Positions 61,176-64,000 of a DNA stretch of 64,000 bases are shown in pieces. This DNA comes from Cyclobacteriaceae bacterium (GTDB lineage Bacteria; Bacteroidota; Bacteroidia; Cytophagales; Cyclobacteriaceae): assembly GCA_028278225.1 (NCBI GenBank), contig JANQEU010000045.1, positions 62,001-126,000 on the forward strand, read 5' to 3'. Made by a program: the position numbers and the translations under genes. Each line of letters begins with the position of its first letter. Positions within the stretch are counted from its first letter, which is position 1. The notes under the pieces were generated by a model. It did no database searches. It was not told where the DNA came from and saw only the letters and a program-made list of their open reading frames with translations.

Positions 61176-62255
61176 TCACCCCAATTTCTTGAGAATATCA
61201 TTTACTCCCAGACCATCCAGATCAAATGATGCCATTGTTCTCAGCCTTTTTTGGGCATAATCCGTTCCCAGAATTACTGAGACAAGTTTTATGATCGCAT
61301 CGATCGTTGGTGTACTGATCCCCACCTGGTCAGCCATACTTGAAAGCAACACCAGGCCGTAGCCAACATCTTCCGTAAAATACCTGTAGTCGACCTGAGT
61401 TTGAGCCAGGATCCCTTTGAATCCCGGGGCTGTGCTATACCCTGTATTATAGTTCTTTTCCAGCATATAGCCCTGAATGTAACCGACTTCCGGTTCCGAC
61501 AGGATCTTTACTCCAAAAGCTTCGGCTATTGCCATTCTTTCTCCGTCTACTTCCTCCATGAGTTTACCTACACTGGTTGTAACTCCTTCCTCATAAAAAT
61601 AGAAGTCTTCGTTTGATTCAATTCTGGCCACATTCAATAAGGATACAGCAGGATGTATTACATTATTGCCGTTTTGAAGGATAGTTTGAATCACATTTTC
61701 AAAGCATTCTGATCCCGGATAAACTTCCCTGAACGATTTTATAATATCATCAGAAGCCTTTGAGGGCAGTGATGCCAGGAACAGACCCGCTTTCAGCTTG
61801 AGATAAACATGGACTTTGCCGGGCTCCAGGACCCTGGTTGCATACGGCAAAGTGGAAGTTTCAACAACCGTGATGGAATCATCAGCATAATCCATTCCGA
61901 TCTCCTTCTTAAACAGCAATGCGCCTCCATTTGTCCCGGGACAGATAATTACAGTCTGGCCATTTTCCATATGCTTTTTGTATTCCTGAGCGAATGCCTC
62001 ATGGCTGTACGATGGTCCAACCACAAAAATCCATTCAGCCCCGTGAATAGCACTGGAAAAATCAAATCCGGCATACCTTATCTTGCCAAATCCATTTACA
62101 TCTCCGGAAGATTGCACGCCACCGGCTTCTCTGATGGCATTTATGTTTTGAGGAAATTGTTCAAAGTCGCAAATGCTTACTTCATGACCATGAAGTGCAC
62201 AATCCGCCGCAACCGTACAACCTCCATTCCCGGATCCTAATACTGTAATTTTCAT
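61176..62255 (-). CDS. NAD/NADP octopine-nopaline dehydrogenase family protein
   Basis: 359 residues. The N-terminal Rossmann motif is MKITVLGSGNGGCTVAADCA. A C-terminal helical domain carries the conserved NVIHPAVSLLNVARIE (about 209-224), whose His is the catalytic residue in opine dehydrogenases. Members reduce the imine formed from an amino acid and a keto acid; the substrates here are unknown. It stands alone, 86 bases upstream of the small membrane protein gene. Confidence 0.88.
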   Translation of the reverse strand: MKITVLGSGNGGCTVAADCALHGHEVSICDFEQFPQNINAIREAGGVQSSGDVNGFGKIRYAGFDFSSAIHGAEWIFVVGPSYSHEAFAQEYKKHMENGQTVIICPGTNGGALLFKKEIGMDYADDSITVVETSTLPYATRVLEPGKVHVYLKLKAGLFLASLPSKASDDIIKSFREVYPGSECFENVIQTILQNGNNVIHPAVSLLNVARIESNEDFYFYEEGVTTSVGKLMEEVDGERMAIAEAFGVKILSEPEVGYIQGYMLEKNYNTGYSTAPGFKGILAQTQVDYRYFTEDVGYGLVLLSSMADQVGISTPTIDAIIKLVSVILGTDYAQKRLRTMASFDLDGLGVNDILKKLG

Positions 62256-62416
62256 TTTATGATTTTTTGTTAATCCAAATTTCCATGGTACGACGAATTT
62301 GACAGGTGATATAAGTCAAAAGTTTTATTTTCATTAATCATAGCCATTGCCTTAGTAAATTATGTAACAATTTCAATCTTCGTGAGTATCCCCTTGGTCA
62401 ATCAAAATGTAGTGCT

Positions 62417-63454
62417 TTGAGAGAATCATTAGTCGTACTTGTACTTTACCTCCTCCCGGCTTCTCTGCCAGGGCAAGTGAGTCCATTGCTGCCCGGTAGC
62501 ATCAGATTGCCTGAATTTGCAGATACAATAACCTGGAGTGAAAACAAAGCCGAAAAAATCCGCTCATTCATAGATTCACAACTTACGGGTGCGCTTCTGA
62601 TATATGATGATGACAAATTGGTTTTTGAATCCGGTGATTTGCATAAACCTTTTCACATTTTTTCCGCTCGCAAGAGCCTGTTAAGTCTTCTTTATGGAAT
62701 ATATATTGACAAAGGATCAATTGATCCGTACAAAACGCTCTCAGAACTGGGTATAAATGACAAACAGGGACTTACATCCGGTGAGAGAAATGCCAGGGTC
62801 ATTGATTTGTTGAGATCACGATCCGGGGTTTACCACCCTGCCTCCTTTGAAACTCCGGGAATGCAAAAGAACAGGCCGATGAGGGAGGAATTCCGGCAGG
62901 ACGAGCACTGGTATTATAATAACTGGGACTTTAACGCGCTTACAACCATATTCGAGCAATCCACCGGATTATCTGTTTTCGAAGCTTTCAGGACAAGTAT
63001 TGCCGAACCACTTGGTCTGACTGATTATGATACATCATTGCAGCGCTACCATTTTGAGGAAGTTTCCTTACATCCGGCCACGTTATGGTATTTATCGGCT
63101 TATGACCTGGGAAAAATAGGAGAAGTGCTTCTCAACAAGGGGCTGTACGAAGGCACCCAAATCATACCCGCTTCCTGGATAAATGAAAGTACACAACCAT
63201 ATTCAAATTGCGGCATTTTAGGAGGCTACGGATACTGCTGGTGGTCTGCACTTAATGGTTTGCATTACCCGTTTGTCAATATCCCGGATGGCACATTCTC
63301 CGCAAGAGGGACAGGGGAACAAAACCTTGTTGTCATACCGAAATGGCAAATGGTAATTGTTCACCTGACAGAAGTCACTAGTCCTGATGATGAAATGATG
63401 CATGTGACCGACTTTGGGAGGTTACTAAAGATTATCCTGGAGCAAAGTTGGTAG
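62417..63454 (+). CDS. Secreted serine hydrolase, beta-lactamase (class C-like) family
   Basis: 345 residues with a TTG start, because no in-frame ATG or GTG precedes the signal peptide (LVVLVLYLLPASLPGQ). The Ser-x-x-Lys nucleophile motif is Ser83-Ala-Arg-Lys86 (HIFSARKSLLS), and the tyrosine motif is in WYYNNWDFN (about 167-175). Usual roles are esterase, DD-peptidase-like or beta-lactamase-like; the specific one cannot be told. It is exported to the periplasm or beyond. It converges with the gene at the right edge. Confidence 0.85.
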   Translation: MRESLVVLVLYLLPASLPGQVSPLLPGSIRLPEFADTITWSENKAEKIRSFIDSQLTGALLIYDDDKLVFESGDLHKPFHIFSARKSLLSLLYGIYIDKGSIDPYKTLSELGINDKQGLTSGERNARVIDLLRSRSGVYHPASFETPGMQKNRPMREEFRQDEHWYYNNWDFNALTTIFEQSTGLSVFEAFRTSIAEPLGLTDYDTSLQRYHFEEVSLHPATLWYLSAYDLGKIGEVLLNKGLYEGTQIIPASWINESTQPYSNCGILGGYGYCWWSALNGLHYPFVNIPDGTFSARGTGEQNLVVIPKWQMVIVHLTEVTSPDDEMMHVTDFGRLLKIILEQSW

Positions 63455-63461
63455 AACAATT

Positions 63462-64000
63462 TTATCTGAGGGTGGTGACTTCATAATCGGAGTACCGGAA
63501 TTCTGCCCGTAAGAACTGAATATTTCTCGCGCTATCCGACCGGTAGCTCTTACGGTGTGCATGCAATTTTACGATGGAAGTTTCATCAAATTCCAGGTTT
63601 TGAATATAGGCGTAAGTCGGAGCATGATACACCATGCAACCCAGGAAAGTACCATCCGTCACATCAAAATAATAATACCATTCATCGCTGGTAGAATGAT
63701 TCTCGTGTTCCGCCGGGTCATATGTTGCCTTGATCACATCGGCCTCTCTCCCCATTTCCGTGACAATTGTACCACTGTAAGTAAGATAAGCTCCTGCATC
63801 CAGTAATTTAAAAGGCATTCCCAACACATAGATTGCACTCATCACTGTTTCGGTAAGAGATTGCTTTTCTGCTTCAGTTTCCTCACCATTTACGGTTTTC
63901 ATTACATCCTCAGCCGAGTAGAAAATGGCATGATCTTCTCCATCCTGAGTCCATGAAATGCTGGCTTCAAATGACGGTTTCATTTTGTACTCATGCCGCT
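63462..64000 (-). CDS. DUF6503-like protein (5' end outside window)
   Basis: The frame stays open to the right edge (about 179 visible codons). An internal ATG at 63983 exists, but the reading upstream of it (RHEYK before MKPSF) suggests the gene continues out of the window. The visible part has a beta-rich fold with LGMPFKLLDAGAYLTYSG and EWYYYFDVTDGTFLGCMVYH, which resembles DUF6503 proteins, a secreted Bacteroidota family with an LolA-like fold and unknown role. Its stop codon faces the serine hydrolase gene. Confidence 0.7.
   Translation of the reverse strand, partial: RHEYKMKPSFEASISWTQDGEDHAIFYSAEDVMKTVNGEETEAEKQSLTETVMSAIYVLGMPFKLLDAGAYLTYSGTIVTEMGREADVIKATYDPAEHENHSTSDEWYYYFDVTDGTFLGCMVYHAPTYAYIQNLEFDETSIVKLHAHRKSYRSDSARNIQFLRAEFRYSDYEVTTLR

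Overview
The window looks like chromosomal DNA of a Bacteroidota bacterium, most likely a marine or sediment Cytophagales-type organism. The evidence is type IX secretion sorting domains (type A on a giant cadherin protein, type B/CHU_C on a second adhesin), a PorP/SprF protein, a TonB receptor paired with a DUF4249 lipoprotein, LytTR and TPR-LuxR regulators, and promoters close to the Bacteroidota pattern TTG-N19-TAnnTTTG. The lineage is inferred from these families; no rRNA is present. Both ends are cut: a DUF1761 gene at the left edge and a DUF6503-like gene at the right edge.

Left region (1-13.2 kb): two overlapping genes for membrane-spanning TPR regulators with cytoplasmic LuxR-type helix-turn-helix domains stand directly before a 2,540-residue secreted protein built from two beta-helix blocks, 13 cadherin-like repeats and a C-terminal T9SS signal. 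Palindromic dyads lie in the short gap before it. A secreted protein of unknown function and a yefM/yoeB toxin-antitoxin pair with a classical TGTACA operator follow.

13-23.6 kb is mostly housekeeping: a SIMPL protein, a DinB-like protein, a compact papain-like protease, a polyprenyl synthase, a PhzF protein, an acyltransferase-gpsA pair for phospholipid synthesis, a Ste24-type protease and two lipoproteins. 23.7-33.4 kb is a cell-surface block: a leftward PorP-TonB receptor-DUF4249 unit divergent from a 1,461-residue CHU_C adhesin with an internal duplication. 33.4-49.2 kb carries core genes (Sua5, Pgk, RecQ, ComEC, PhoH, SAM hydrolase-type enzyme, FtsX-like permease, AI-2E family transporter, AhpD-like protein with an AraC regulator).

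49.5-56.6 kb is the accessory part: a degraded gene fragment, an aberrant tRNA, a REP-associated tyrosine transposase (RAYT) with palindromes on both sides, three copies of another palindromic repeat core, an AT-rich lipoprotein gene, tRNA-Leu(CAA) next to a broken copy of its own 5' half carrying two palindromic inserts, and tRNA-Leu(GAG). This is the most unusual stretch. 56.6-64 kb has egtD/egtB for ergothioneine-type chemistry, a LytTR response regulator with a soluble receiver-histidine kinase and a small membrane protein, an opine dehydrogenase-family enzyme and a serine hydrolase.

All functions are read from motifs and remembered family features; no database search was possible.
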